NCBI GenBank assembly: GCA_964482025.1
Contig: CAYZVN010000002.1
Location: forward strand, 1 to 64,000
Direction of reading: 5' to 3'
Length of the DNA stretch: 64,000 bases
From: UBA5868 sp964482025
GTDB taxonomy: Bacteria > Pseudomonadota > Gammaproteobacteria > Pseudomonadales > Cellvibrionaceae
The notes beneath the pieces were generated by a model that was not told the DNA's origin, did no database searches, and saw nothing but the letters and a program-made list of their open reading frames with translations. A program made the position numbers and the translations under genes. Positions 33,440 through 41,881 of the stretch are shown piece by piece (within the stretch, counting starts at the first letter, position 1; every line of letters begins with the position of its first letter).

Positions 33440-33611
33440 GTCTGGTTTGATCTCCTGCAGTTTTTACAATTAAATCGCAACTCTTGCTGCCAATCCGCGA
33501 AGTTTCGCGCGTACGCCCCACATTGTGCGTCAACTCCGCTTCGTTTGCATAATTGATGCCGCTTAGCAGCGGACGGCGCGTGAGGAGAGGAGGGAGCAGA
33601 TAAACAGAAAC

Positions 33612-33648
33612 CACAAAAAATTAAAGCCGAACGAGTCGGCTTTAATTT
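33612..33648 (-). terminator. Intrinsic terminator of the DUF1328 gene
   Basis: A perfect 13-bp inverted repeat (33618-33630 with 33636-33648, loop ACGAG) is followed on the minus strand by TTTTTTGTGG. It sits 30 bases after the stop of the small membrane protein gene. Confidence 0.9.
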
Positions 33649-33677
33649 AAGGGCGAAGCTAGTTTAAGCTAGGGTTG

Positions 33678-33845
33678 CTATACCCTCGGCCCTCGTCGAC
33701 CCGCGACGGCAAAAACAATTGCGAGAATGATGCCGACAACAAATAGGATCCAGGCAATATTAGTAGCGGTTCCGGCGATACCTGTAAATCCAAATACTGC
33801 AGCGATAAGACCGATCACAAGGAATGTAAGTGCCCAACTAAACAT
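33678..33845 (-). CDS. DUF1328 (YtjA-like) small membrane protein
   Basis: The 55-residue protein consists of two hydrophobic helices (MFSWALTFLVIGLIAAVFGF and NIAWILFVVGIILAIVFAVAG) with a basic tail, the whole DUF1328 family pattern. GGAGGATAT before the ATG at 33845 fixes the start; a 119-residue longer frame is not credible. Members are often stress-induced. It is divergent from the PLDc_N gene. Confidence 0.93.
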   Translation of the reverse strand: MFSWALTFLVIGLIAAVFGFTGIAGTATNIAWILFVVGIILAIVFAVAGRRGPRV

Positions 33846-34341
33846 ATTGATATCCTCCAGGAATGTTCGATGTTTATTTATGACAGATCTTCTGCTAACT
33901 GCCATAACCGACCTTTTGCACTTAGCGTGCCATTCCGACAAAAAGCTGAGGTTGGCCGCAAAGACGGGCGATTTCATGGGGCTTTCCTCTGAATTGATAA
34001 TGAGAACGGACAGATTTAGCGTTGCTAAAGGGAACATAATTACACGCGTTTTTTACTTTTTGCATGTGGACCGGCAAAAAGCTAAAGCGCCACTGGGTGC
34101 CGGATAAGCGCTTTGGGCGTCGCAGCTTCCATTGTGAATTCGGCACGAGTGCCCTCGACGAGGAGCAGATGCTACTTTTATTAACGATGCTACTTTATTA
34201 ATAAAGCATGCAGTGCTGTTTGGGCCCCTTCGCTTTGTCTTGACGATTGCTGGCCATTAATGAAGCCGCTCGAACCTGTTCGCGGATCCTGCAATACCGT
34301 TTATCATTCAGCTGCTATTCCTATTCAATGCGGAGGTGTGT
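33846..34341. other. Intergenic stretch between two small membrane protein genes
   Basis: There is no gene I can support in these 496 bases. They hold AAAGCGC/GCGCTTT arms at 34084-34114, the sequence GAATTCGGCACGAG at 34136-34149, overlapped by a GGCAC-GA-GTGCC palindrome, and a tandem AT-rich repeat at 34168-34202. Base composition is lower in GC than the flanking kilobases. Promoters for the divergent genes must lie here, but none is obvious. Confidence 0.5.
34168..34202. repeat. Imperfect tandem repeat of 17-18 bp
   Basis: GATGCTACTTTTATTAAC and GATGCTACTTTATTAAT follow one another. The second copy also begins a near-palindrome around TTATTAATAA that extends to 34212. It could be an operator, but nothing shows which protein would bind. 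Confidence 0.75.
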
Positions 34342-34521
34342 ATGAAAGTTGAGGTTGGTGGGTTCCTGGGTTTTATTCTTCTTATTTGTATTGTTTATGC
34401 CATCGTTAAAACGGTGCAGAGCCGCGCCAGCACAGGTTCGAAAGTGGTGTGGATCGTCGTTCTGTTAGTGCTGCCCCTGTTAGGTTTTATCCTCTGGTTG
34501 TTTTTTGGCCCGCGCTCGTAG
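34342..34521 (+). CDS. PLDc_N (phospholipase D nuclease N-terminal) domain small membrane protein
   Basis: The 59-residue protein has two membrane helices: GGFLGFILLICIVYAIVKTV and KVVWIVVLLVLPLLGFILWLFFG, ending PRS. This is the PLDc_N pattern with the W-LP--G-I-W-F-GP ending. CGGAGGTG precedes the ATG at 34342. Alone, the domain is a membrane peptide of unknown function. Confidence 0.88.
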   Translation: MKVEVGGFLGFILLICIVYAIVKTVQSRASTGSKVVWIVVLLVLPLLGFILWLFFGPRS

Positions 34522-34649
34522 TTGCTCTGGTTCGCTCACCCGGCGCTTGCTAATGGGGCTGTTATGGCACGCGAATTGATTTACGGGGTTCTCCTGCACC
34601 AGGGTTTCCACATTTCTTGGGGCTGTCGTTAACGATAAGGAGAACCTCT

Positions 34650-35171
34650 ATGAGATACGTCGTTGCTATTGTGCTTCCTCTGCTGCTTCTGTCCTGTGTC
34701 AGCGTTCCTAAGGGCATCCAGCCAGTACAGAACTTTTCGGTAGAGCAGTATTTGGGTACTTGGTATGAGATTGCTCGCTTGGATCACAGGTTTGAGGAAG
34801 GGCTTTCTAATGTGACTGCGGAATACAGCTTGCGCGATGACGGCGGCCTTACGGTTAAGAATATGGGCTATTCGGCGCGTGATGATCGCTGGCAGGAAGC
34901 GGAAGGAAAAGCGTACTTCGTCGAGGATCGGACTCGGGGCCACCTTAAGGTCGCCTTTCAATGGCCGTTTTATAGCTCCTATGTGATCTTCAAGCTCGGT
35001 GAGGATTATGAATACGCTTTTGTGACCGGCAATGATCGCGATTATTTGTGGCTGTTGTCGCGTACACCGAGCGTCGATGATGCAGTGCTTGAGGACTTTA
35101 AAACAACCGCACGGAGGCAGGGCTTCAATCTCGACGACCTGATTATGGTCAATCAAATCCCCTTAGACTAA
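34650..35171 (+). CDS. blc: Outer-membrane lipocalin lipoprotein (Blc type)
   Basis: The 173-residue protein has a lipoprotein signal with lipobox LLSC (Cys16). The lipocalin signature GTWYEIARLDHRFE follows, and the second and third structurally conserved regions appear as YAFVTGNDRDYLWLLSRTP and a C-terminal helix. Blc binds lysophospholipids and fatty acids in the outer membrane. AAGGAG lies seven bases before the ATG. A GC-rich hairpin without a T-run (ACCCCGC-TTTT-GCGGGGT) follows the stop. Confidence 0.94.
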   Translation: MRYVVAIVLPLLLLSCVSVPKGIQPVQNFSVEQYLGTWYEIARLDHRFEEGLSNVTAEYSLRDDGGLTVKNMGYSARDDRWQEAEGKAYFVEDRTRGHLKVAFQWPFYSSYVIFKLGEDYEYAFVTGNDRDYLWLLSRTPSVDDAVLEDFKTTARRQGFNLDDLIMVNQIPLD

Positions 35172-35322
35172 CCCCGCTTTTGCGGGGTCCCACATACTTC
35201 TGCGGTTGCAAACTTTACAAATCTTGTTTCTTTTTCGCATTTCCCATAGCTTATGCCAGCCAAATTTCCAGAGGAAATATGGTGTCAGCCTCATGGCTGG
35301 CGATTTTTTGCGCAGTTGATTG

Positions 35323-35338
35323 TGGCACGATTCTTGAG
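35323..35338 (+). promoter_or_regulatory. Sigma-54-like promoter candidate
   Basis: TGGCACG, four bases, then TTGAG matches the -24/-12 consensus TGGCACG-N4-TTGC except at the last -12 base. It is 122 bases upstream of the glycosyltransferase ATG and on the same strand. No enhancer-binding site was identified. Confidence 0.4.
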
Positions 35339-35459
35339 CATGCCTAAGCGGCAGTTTTTGCTCACCGAGTTCTTATGGATTGAAGCGGACATATCTAAGG
35401 CGGACCGATATGTCCCAGGAGCTGAAAGTTGCCGATTTTATATTCTATAGGAACAAGGT

Positions 35460-36743
35460 ATGAACAGTTTTTTTGGTGAGGTTTATTCTCGGTTTGGTCA
35501 CCGCTTTCCCATAGGCGCCATTTACGAGCAGGGCTATTTTGCTCGACCGTTTCCGAGAAGTACAAAAAAATTACTTTTACTATATTGTCCGCGCAATCCG
35601 GTCTCGTTCAGTCAGATATACCCTTTCTTTTTCTACGAACGGGAAATTGCTGAACAGTTTGGCGTGAGTGTTCGCGCAGTTCCCACGGACCAATATCAAA
35701 CGGCGCTGTTGGGTGATGCAGATACTATTTGTGTGCAGACGGATTTCGCTGCCGACAGCGACTATATCCATAATCTTTTTGCGGATATTCGATCCCGCAA
35801 CAGTGATGCGAGAATTGTTTATTTAGATTGGTTCGCCCCATTGGACTTGCGGATGGCGGAAAAGGTGAATCAGCATGTTGATCTTTATGTAAAGCGCCAG
35901 GCCTTTTCCAGTCCGCATTCGTATCATGCTTCGACCATGGGTGACACCAATTTGGTCGATTACTACAGCCGCCTTTACGGGCTGCAGGACCAGCAGCGAC
36001 ACTTCCCGATACCAGCCGATTTTTTCCAAAAACTAGTGCTCGGCCCCGGCCTGTTAACGGGCTCCTATTTGCTCAATGCGTTTTCGACCCGAAAAAACCT
36101 TTCTCAACCTAAAAGCATCGATTTGCATGCCCGCTTTAGCTGTTCTGGAACACCCTGGTACTCTGCGATGCGCGGCCACGCCCTACGCGCCTGTAAGGAG
36201 CTGCACTCACATCAGGTGGTCTGTGGAAATGGTGTATCGCGCAAAACATTTTTGACCGAGCTTGCGCGTAGCAAAATGTGCTTCAGCCCCTTTGGTTACG
36301 GCGAGGTATGTTGGCGGGATTATGAGGCTGCTCTTTACGGTGCATTGCTATTAAAGCCCGATATGAGTCACCTCCAAACCAATCCGAATATTTTTGTCAA
36401 AAATGAGACTTACGTGCCTTTGGCGTGGGATTTTTCGGATTTGCAGGATGTAGTGGACTTTTATATCAACAATGATCACGAGCGTAATCGCATAGTGGCC
36501 AACGCACGGCAAGCGATCCACGAGTATGTCAATCATCAAGGCTTTATTCGCCAGATGACACCGGTCTTTCAGCTGGCCCAAGGTCAAACGGTTTTGAAGC
36601 CTTTGCGCCATAAACCCTTTGCCCAAACATCATGGGCGCTGGCCTATGGGGCGGAAGACCTTGCAAGCAACGGTGATGGCAAAGATCGTGATTACTCTGA
36701 GAGAAAACTGCGATTGTTAAATCCAGCGGGGATTAATGAGTGA
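35460..36743 (+). CDS. Glycosyltransferase-like protein (CgeB/Glyco_trans_1_2 type)
   Basis: The 427-residue soluble protein has a C-terminal segment CFSPFGYGEVCWRDYEAALYGALLLKP (about residues 279-305), like the donor-binding region of CgeB-type or exostosin-like GT-B glycosyltransferases. The following LVPLAWDFSDLQDVVDFYINND also fits the pattern. The N-terminal half is not recognised. The family assignment is moderately sure and the sugar is unknown. GGAACAAGG precedes the ATG. It stands alone between the lipocalin gene and rmf, with a possible sigma-54 promoter. Confidence 0.75.
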   Translation: MNSFFGEVYSRFGHRFPIGAIYEQGYFARPFPRSTKKLLLLYCPRNPVSFSQIYPFFFYEREIAEQFGVSVRAVPTDQYQTALLGDADTICVQTDFAADSDYIHNLFADIRSRNSDARIVYLDWFAPLDLRMAEKVNQHVDLYVKRQAFSSPHSYHASTMGDTNLVDYYSRLYGLQDQQRHFPIPADFFQKLVLGPGLLTGSYLLNAFSTRKNLSQPKSIDLHARFSCSGTPWYSAMRGHALRACKELHSHQVVCGNGVSRKTFLTELARSKMCFSPFGYGEVCWRDYEAALYGALLLKPDMSHLQTNPNIFVKNETYVPLAWDFSDLQDVVDFYINNDHERNRIVANARQAIHEYVNHQGFIRQMTPVFQLAQGQTVLKPLRHKPFAQTSWALAYGAEDLASNGDGKDRDYSERKLRLLNPAGINE

Positions 36744-36762
36744 AGGCCCGCTTAGCGGGCCT
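36744..36762. repeat. Perfect GC-rich hairpin after the glycosyltransferase stop
   Basis: AGGCCCGC and GCGGGCCT pair around TTA, starting one base after the stop codon. There is no T-run on either side, so it is an mRNA 3' stabilising or Rho-linked structure rather than a classic terminator. Confidence 0.7.
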
Positions 36763-36831
36763 GAAGTCGAGCGTGTCGACAGGGGTAGTGATTTAATTTG
36801 CAGTGGCGATTTATCGCCGAAAGGGATGAAG

Positions 36832-37035
36832 TCAAAAACTGCTTAATTTTTGCACCTGGGATTTGGTGTCGAAGCCATTCCATTGGTCTTCTCTTGCTTC
36901 GCGCCAGCCGCTCATCCAAAGCACCCGGGCTTTCCCGGACTCGAACGGACAGCTTGCCCAAGATCGACCCGACATCGCTGCTTGATACCCCTTAGTAAAG
37001 GCCTTTTCTATCGGGCTGCGTTTCTGGCTTCTCAT
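36832..37035 (-). CDS. rmf: Ribosome modulation factor
   Basis: RMF binds 30S subunits and drives formation of 100S dimers in stationary phase. The 67-residue product matches the family: KRSPIEKAFTKGYQAAMSGRS, CPFESGKARVLWMSGWREARED. The last 15 residues extend beyond the usual 55-residue form. A purine-rich AGAGAGGTG lies ahead of the ATG. It is divergent from rlmKL, a pairing also seen in Pseudomonas, where pyrD is the other neighbour. Confidence 0.93.
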   Translation of the reverse strand: MRSQKRSPIEKAFTKGYQAAMSGRSWASCPFESGKARVLWMSGWREAREDQWNGFDTKSQVQKLSSF

Positions 37036-37483
37036 TGGTTATGCACCTCTCTTTGGTGTAGTGACAAGTTGGTAAGGCTCGCGTATTACCAAAGCGATCA
37101 AGCGTTTTGGAATAAGCAGGCCGCTACCGCCAAATTTATGTCAAATTGCCATGCGTTGTGCTGTTTCCTATTGTCGTTGTCGTAAATAAAACGACAAATA
37201 GCGACGGCCTGAGTGACCGCGGAGTGGTTTGGCTATAAGGTGTCGTTGCTATGAGAGTATAATTCCTCGCAATTGTTCCGCTACGCCTAACCGAAAGTGG
37301 GTTTGTTATGGCTGCGAACCATAAATTTTGTGAAGGTGTAGACAAGATATCTCTCGCCTATTAATGACCACTCGTGAACAGTGATCGAAGCCTAGTTAAG
37401 CAGAGCCCGCTCATTATGTGAACGAACATATACTTCTAGCCCTGCCGCTTCATATTGCCAGAACTTATTACGACTTAATGACA
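37036..37483. other. Divergent regulatory region between rmf and rlmKL
   Basis: These 448 bases hold no gene. A TATAAT at 37258-37263 could be the -10 of rlmKL, though no good -35 lies 17 bases upstream. A hairpin TTGTCGT-AAATAAA-ACGACAA lies at 37177-37197. On the rmf strand I see TTGACATAAAT near 37130-37140 but no matching second element. Long leader lengths on both sides are unusual. Confidence 0.5.
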
Positions 37484-39670
37484 ATGAATTCCACTTCTTA
37501 TACTTTTTCTGCCACTTGCCCAAAAGGGCTTGAGGATTTACTTGCGCGAGAATTGCAAAGCCTTTGTGCTGAGCAGGTGCAAACTTCTATAGGCGCGGTG
37601 TATTTTCAGGGGCCTGTGCAACTGGCCTATCGCCTTTGCATGTGGTCTCGTGTAGCCAACCGCGTGTTGTTGCTACTCAACGATGCGCGTAACTCGCCCC
37701 CCATAGCCACGGAGCTGGCGCTGTACTCCGCGGTCGCCGAAATTCCTTGGGAAGCCCATATGACCGGCGATACTACCTTCGCCGTGGACTTTGTCGGCAC
37801 CAACAAAGCCATTATCAACACCCAGTATGGCGCGGTGCGAGTCAAAGATGCGATTGTCGATCGCATGAGAACGAAGCTTGGTCGCCGGCCGGACGTCGAT
37901 AAGGCGCAGCCGCAGTTGCGAATTCAAGCGCGCCTGGCCAAAGGTCAGCTACAGGTTGGACTCGACTTGGCGGGCGCGAGCCTGCATCAAAGGGGTTATA
38001 GGCTGGAGCAGGGGGCTGCGCCGCTTAAAGAAAACCTAGCGGCGGGGATAATGCTGCGCCTAGGCTGGTCCGAGCTGGCGCAAGAAGGACATTTTTTGAT
38101 TGACCCTATGTGCGGAGCGGGCACCTTATTGATCGAGGCGGCGATGATCGCTTGCGATCTGGCGCCGGGCTTGGTTCGCGTGCGCAACGGCGGGCGCTGG
38201 GGGTTTGAGCACTGGTTACAACACCAGCCGGGGCTTTGGCAGGAGGTAATGACTGAGGCGGAAGCCCGAGCGGAAGCCGGCGCCGGAGTAGCCGCAAGCT
38301 TGCGGATGTGGGGGGCCGATCAAAACCCGAGGATGCTAAAAATCGCTAAGGCTAATGCCGAGCGCGCAGGTGTCGCGCCTATGATCGGCTTTTCTCAGAG
38401 CGCCATAGAACACTTTGAGAAACCGGACTTTATGGCTGGCGCAGGGCTGATGGTGTGCAACCCGCCCTACGGCGAGCGGCTCGGGGTTATAGAAGAGCTG
38501 AAAGAGACTTATCTGGCACTGGCCGATATGAGCAAACGCCAGGTCCCCGGCTGGCAGTTGGCGGTATTTACCGGCAACCCGGAACTGGCGCGAGAAATGC
38601 GTCTGCGCCCCAAACGCGTCAATAAGTTTTTCAACGGTGCTTTACCCTGTGAGTTGTATCTGTATGAGCTGCTGTCGGTAGAGCAGGCGACTCTGCGGCG
38701 CGACCGCGACGTGGTTCGCGAAGAAGACTTGAGCGAAGGGGCACTGATGGTGGCGAACCGGCTCAAAAAAAACCTGCGCAAGCTGGCCAAATGGTTGAAA
38801 ACCGCCCAAACCGACGCCTACCGTGTATACGACGCCGACCTGCCAGAATATGCGGCGGCGGTGGATATCTACGATGGCCGCCTCCATGTTCAAGAGTACG
38901 CCGCGCCGAAAACCATTCCAGGCGAAGTGGCCCAGCGCCGTTTGCGTGAACTGCTAAATGCGCTCGCCTATGTCTTTTCCGTGCCGCAAAAAAAAATCGC
39001 CTTAAAAACTCGCCAGAAGCATAGCGGCACTCAGCAATATGAAAAGCTTCAAGATGATGGCGACTTTTTTGTCGTCGAAGAAGGTAAAGCCAAGCTTTGG
39101 GTCAATTTGCACGACTATTTGGATACCGGACTTTTTCTCGACCACCGGCCGCTGCGCAAACGGCTTTACCAAGAAGCCAGTGGGAAGCGCTTTCTCAACC
39201 TGTTTTGCTATACCGCCAGCGCCACTGTACACGCCGCTTTAGGCGGTGCCGCCCAGAGCGTGAGCGTGGATATGTCCAACACTTATCTGGACTGGGCGGA
39301 GCGGAATTTTGTGCTGAACTCCATCAGTCTTGATCGCCATCAACTGGTGCAGGCCGATTGCTTAAAATGGCTGCAACAGTGTCGGCAGGGGTTCGACTTA
39401 ATCATGCTCGACCCGCCTACCTTTTCCAACTCCAAGCGTATGGAAGGTGTGCTGGATATTCAGCGAGACCATGTGGTGTTGATTCGCCGTTGCGTCGAGT
39501 TGCTGAAGGCGGGCGGGAAACTTTATTTTTCCACTAATCTGCGCAGCTTTAAGTTAGATCTCGATGCGCTGCAAGGGTTGAATATTGAAGACATAACCAC
39601 CAGCACCATCGATGTCGACTTTTCCCGTAACGACAAAATTCATCGCTGTTTCCTGATACAACAGAAGTAG
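37484..39670 (+). CDS. rlmKL: Bifunctional 23S rRNA methyltransferase RlmKL (m7G2069 and m2G2445)
   Basis: The 728-residue protein fuses two SAM methyltransferases. The N-terminal RlmL half has a THUMP domain and then IDPMCGAGTLLIEAAMIACD and the catalytic VCNPPYGERLG. The C-terminal RlmK half (from about residue 460) has FLNLFCYTASATVHAALGGA and the motif LDPPTFSNSKRM. Both modify 23S rRNA during 50S assembly. The ATG at 37484 (MNSTSYTFSATCPKG) matches the family; an upstream in-frame GTG gives 22 unlikely residues. uvrB starts nine bases after its stop. Confidence 0.96.
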   Translation: MNSTSYTFSATCPKGLEDLLARELQSLCAEQVQTSIGAVYFQGPVQLAYRLCMWSRVANRVLLLLNDARNSPPIATELALYSAVAEIPWEAHMTGDTTFAVDFVGTNKAIINTQYGAVRVKDAIVDRMRTKLGRRPDVDKAQPQLRIQARLAKGQLQVGLDLAGASLHQRGYRLEQGAAPLKENLAAGIMLRLGWSELAQEGHFLIDPMCGAGTLLIEAAMIACDLAPGLVRVRNGGRWGFEHWLQHQPGLWQEVMTEAEARAEAGAGVAASLRMWGADQNPRMLKIAKANAERAGVAPMIGFSQSAIEHFEKPDFMAGAGLMVCNPPYGERLGVIEELKETYLALADMSKRQVPGWQLAVFTGNPELAREMRLRPKRVNKFFNGALPCELYLYELLSVEQATLRRDRDVVREEDLSEGALMVANRLKKNLRKLAKWLKTAQTDAYRVYDADLPEYAAAVDIYDGRLHVQEYAAPKTIPGEVAQRRLRELLNALAYVFSVPQKKIALKTRQKHSGTQQYEKLQDDGDFFVVEEGKAKLWVNLHDYLDTGLFLDHRPLRKRLYQEASGKRFLNLFCYTASATVHAALGGAAQSVSVDMSNTYLDWAERNFVLNSISLDRHQLVQADCLKWLQQCRQGFDLIMLDPPTFSNSKRMEGVLDIQRDHVVLIRRCVELLKAGGKLYFSTNLRSFKLDLDALQGLNIEDITTSTIDVDFSRNDKIHRCFLIQQK

Positions 39671-39679
39671 GGGTTTGCT

Positions 39680-41683
39680 ATGAGTGATGTGTTCAAACTC
39701 AAGTGCGCTTATAAACCGGCTGGCGATCAGCCGCTTGCGATAAAGTCGCTGGTGCAAGGCATTGAGGCCGGCTTGGCCCATCAAACCCTATTGGGTGTGA
39801 CGGGCTCAGGAAAAACCTTCACCATTGCCAATGTAATTCATCAGATTCAGCGCCCAACTTTAGTGATGGCACACAACAAAACGCTGGCGGCGCAATTATA
39901 TGGGGAATTCAAAGAGTTTTTCCCAAACAACGCCGTGGAATACTTTGTCTCTTACTACGATTACTACCAACCCGAAGCTTATGTGCCCTCATCGGATACC
40001 TTTATCGAAAAAGACTCGTCTGTTAACGAACATATCGAGCAGATGCGCCTTTCCGCAACCAAGGCGTTGATGGAGCGTCGCGACGCCATAGTGGTGGCGA
40101 CGGTTTCTTCTATCTACGGCTTGGGCGATCCTGAGGCCTATTTGAAAATGGTGCTGCACTTGGTGCGGGGAGATCAAATTGACCAGCGCACCGTTCTGCG
40201 GCGTTTGGCGGAGCTGCAATATACCCGCAATGATATGGAGTTTTTCCGGGCGAATTATCGAGTAAGAGGTGACGTCATCGATATTTTCCCCGCAGATTCC
40301 GAAGATCAGGCGGTGCGTGTGGAATTGTTCGACGACCAAATTGAGCAAATATCGCTTTTCGATCCCTTAACGGGTGAGGTTCATGCGCGAGTGCCGCGAA
40401 TTACCATCTATCCAAAAAGTCACTATGTAACACCGCGAAGCCGTGTATTGGAAGCGGCTGAGCAAATTAAAGAAGAGCTGCGCGAGCGCCTGGAACATTT
40501 GCGCGCGAATGATAAATTAGTCGAGGCCCAGCGACTGGAACAGCGCGTGAAATATGACGTGGAAATGATGCACGAGCTGGGCTATTGCACCGGCATCGAA
40601 AATTATTCGCGCTATTTATCGGGCCGCGCACCGGGCGAGCCACCGCCGACCTTGTTCGATTATTTGCCGCGCGACGCGCTTTTGGTAATCGATGAATCCC
40701 ACGTTACGGTGCCGCAAATCGGCGCTATGTACAAAGGCGACCGCTCGCGTAAAGAAACCTTAGTCGAATACGGCTTTCGCTTGCCTTCGGCGCTGGACAA
40801 CAGGCCGCTGCGCTTTGACGAGTGGGAGGGACTGGCGCCACAGATGATCTTTGTTTCCGCAACCCCAGGAAACTATGAAGCAGAGCACGCCGCTGCGGTG
40901 GTGGAGCAAGTGGTGCGGCCCACTGGCTTAGTGGACCCGCAAGTGGAAGTGCGCCCGGCGACAACACAGGTAGATGACTGCCTCTCGGAAATCCGCGCTT
41001 GTGTACAAGCCGGCGACCGGGTGCTGATTACGGTTTTGACTAAGCGTATGGCTGAAGACCTCACCGAATATTTACAAGAGCACGGGGTTAGGGTTCGCTA
41101 TCTGCATTCGGATATTGACACCGTCGAGCGTGTGGAAATTATTCGCGACCTGCGCATCGGTGAGTTTGATGTTTTAGTCGGGATTAACCTACTGCGCGAA
41201 GGGCTGGATATGCCAGAAGTGGCGTTAGTAGCCATTTTGGACGCCGATAAAGAAGGCTTTCTACGCTCGGACCGGTCGCTGATCCAAACCATCGGGCGCG
41301 CGGCGCGCAACGTTAATGGCCGGGCGATTCTTTACGCCGACCGAATTACCGGCTCCATGCAGCGGGCCATGGACGAAACCGAGCGTCGGCGCAGCAAGCA
41401 GGTGGAGTTCAACGAAGAACACGGCATCACGCCGCAGGGAATCCGCAAAGATGTTACGGATATTATGGAGGGAGCGCGAGTGCCGGGCGCCAAGGTGGGA
41501 CGCAAACGAATGGTGGCGGAGACGCCCGCTGACTACTTACAAAAAGTCGATCCCCACAAGGACATTTGGGCACAAATTGCCGAACTGGAGAAAGAGATGT
41601 TGGCGGCAGCAAAAAATCTGGAGTTTGAAAAAGCGGCCAGTATTCGCGACGCCATCCACGAATTGAAAATACGCGTCGCCTAG
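39680..41683 (+). CDS. uvrB: Excinuclease ABC subunit B
   Basis: UvrB is the damage-verifying helicase of nucleotide excision repair. The 667-residue protein has Walker A GVTGSGKT (Lys45), the beta-hairpin region SYYDYYQPEAYVPSSDTFIEKD, the helicase motifs DESHVTVPQ, GLAPQMIFVSATP and GINLLREGLDMPEV, QTIGRAARN, and the UVR domain at the C-terminus (ELEKEMLAAAKNLEFEKAASIRD). The gap of nine bases after rlmKL suggests a shared transcript. A weak LexA-like CTGT-N8-ACAA lies at 39646-39661. Confidence 0.98.
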   Translation: MSDVFKLKCAYKPAGDQPLAIKSLVQGIEAGLAHQTLLGVTGSGKTFTIANVIHQIQRPTLVMAHNKTLAAQLYGEFKEFFPNNAVEYFVSYYDYYQPEAYVPSSDTFIEKDSSVNEHIEQMRLSATKALMERRDAIVVATVSSIYGLGDPEAYLKMVLHLVRGDQIDQRTVLRRLAELQYTRNDMEFFRANYRVRGDVIDIFPADSEDQAVRVELFDDQIEQISLFDPLTGEVHARVPRITIYPKSHYVTPRSRVLEAAEQIKEELRERLEHLRANDKLVEAQRLEQRVKYDVEMMHELGYCTGIENYSRYLSGRAPGEPPPTLFDYLPRDALLVIDESHVTVPQIGAMYKGDRSRKETLVEYGFRLPSALDNRPLRFDEWEGLAPQMIFVSATPGNYEAEHAAAVVEQVVRPTGLVDPQVEVRPATTQVDDCLSEIRACVQAGDRVLITVLTKRMAEDLTEYLQEHGVRVRYLHSDIDTVERVEIIRDLRIGEFDVLVGINLLREGLDMPEVALVAILDADKEGFLRSDRSLIQTIGRAARNVNGRAILYADRITGSMQRAMDETERRRSKQVEFNEEHGITPQGIRKDVTDIMEGARVPGAKVGRKRMVAETPADYLQKVDPHKDIWAQIAELEKEMLAAAKNLEFEKAASIRDAIHELKIRVA

Positions 41684-41881
41684 ACGCCGGCGAAGCCGGG
41701 GAAAAGCAGAACCCCTGAACAGGCGACGTTGACGGCGTCACAATGCGCCGTTGTAAAGGGTTAATGCAATATAGGCGCGTCGCGGTACGCGATAGCGTCT
41801 AACCGAAAGCCATTCGCCACCGGGTCGACCTGGTGAAAAATCATAGCCGCAATATAGCGCCCACAATTTCTAAGGTTCACT

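Noticed and set aside
33727..34107. Plus-strand frame of 126 codons opposite the DUF1328 gene
   Set aside because: It is antisense to a well-supported small gene and its leader.
35253..35450. 65-codon plus-strand frame ahead of the glycosyltransferase
   Set aside because: It covers the sigma-54-like site, has no ribosome-binding site and no recognisable composition.
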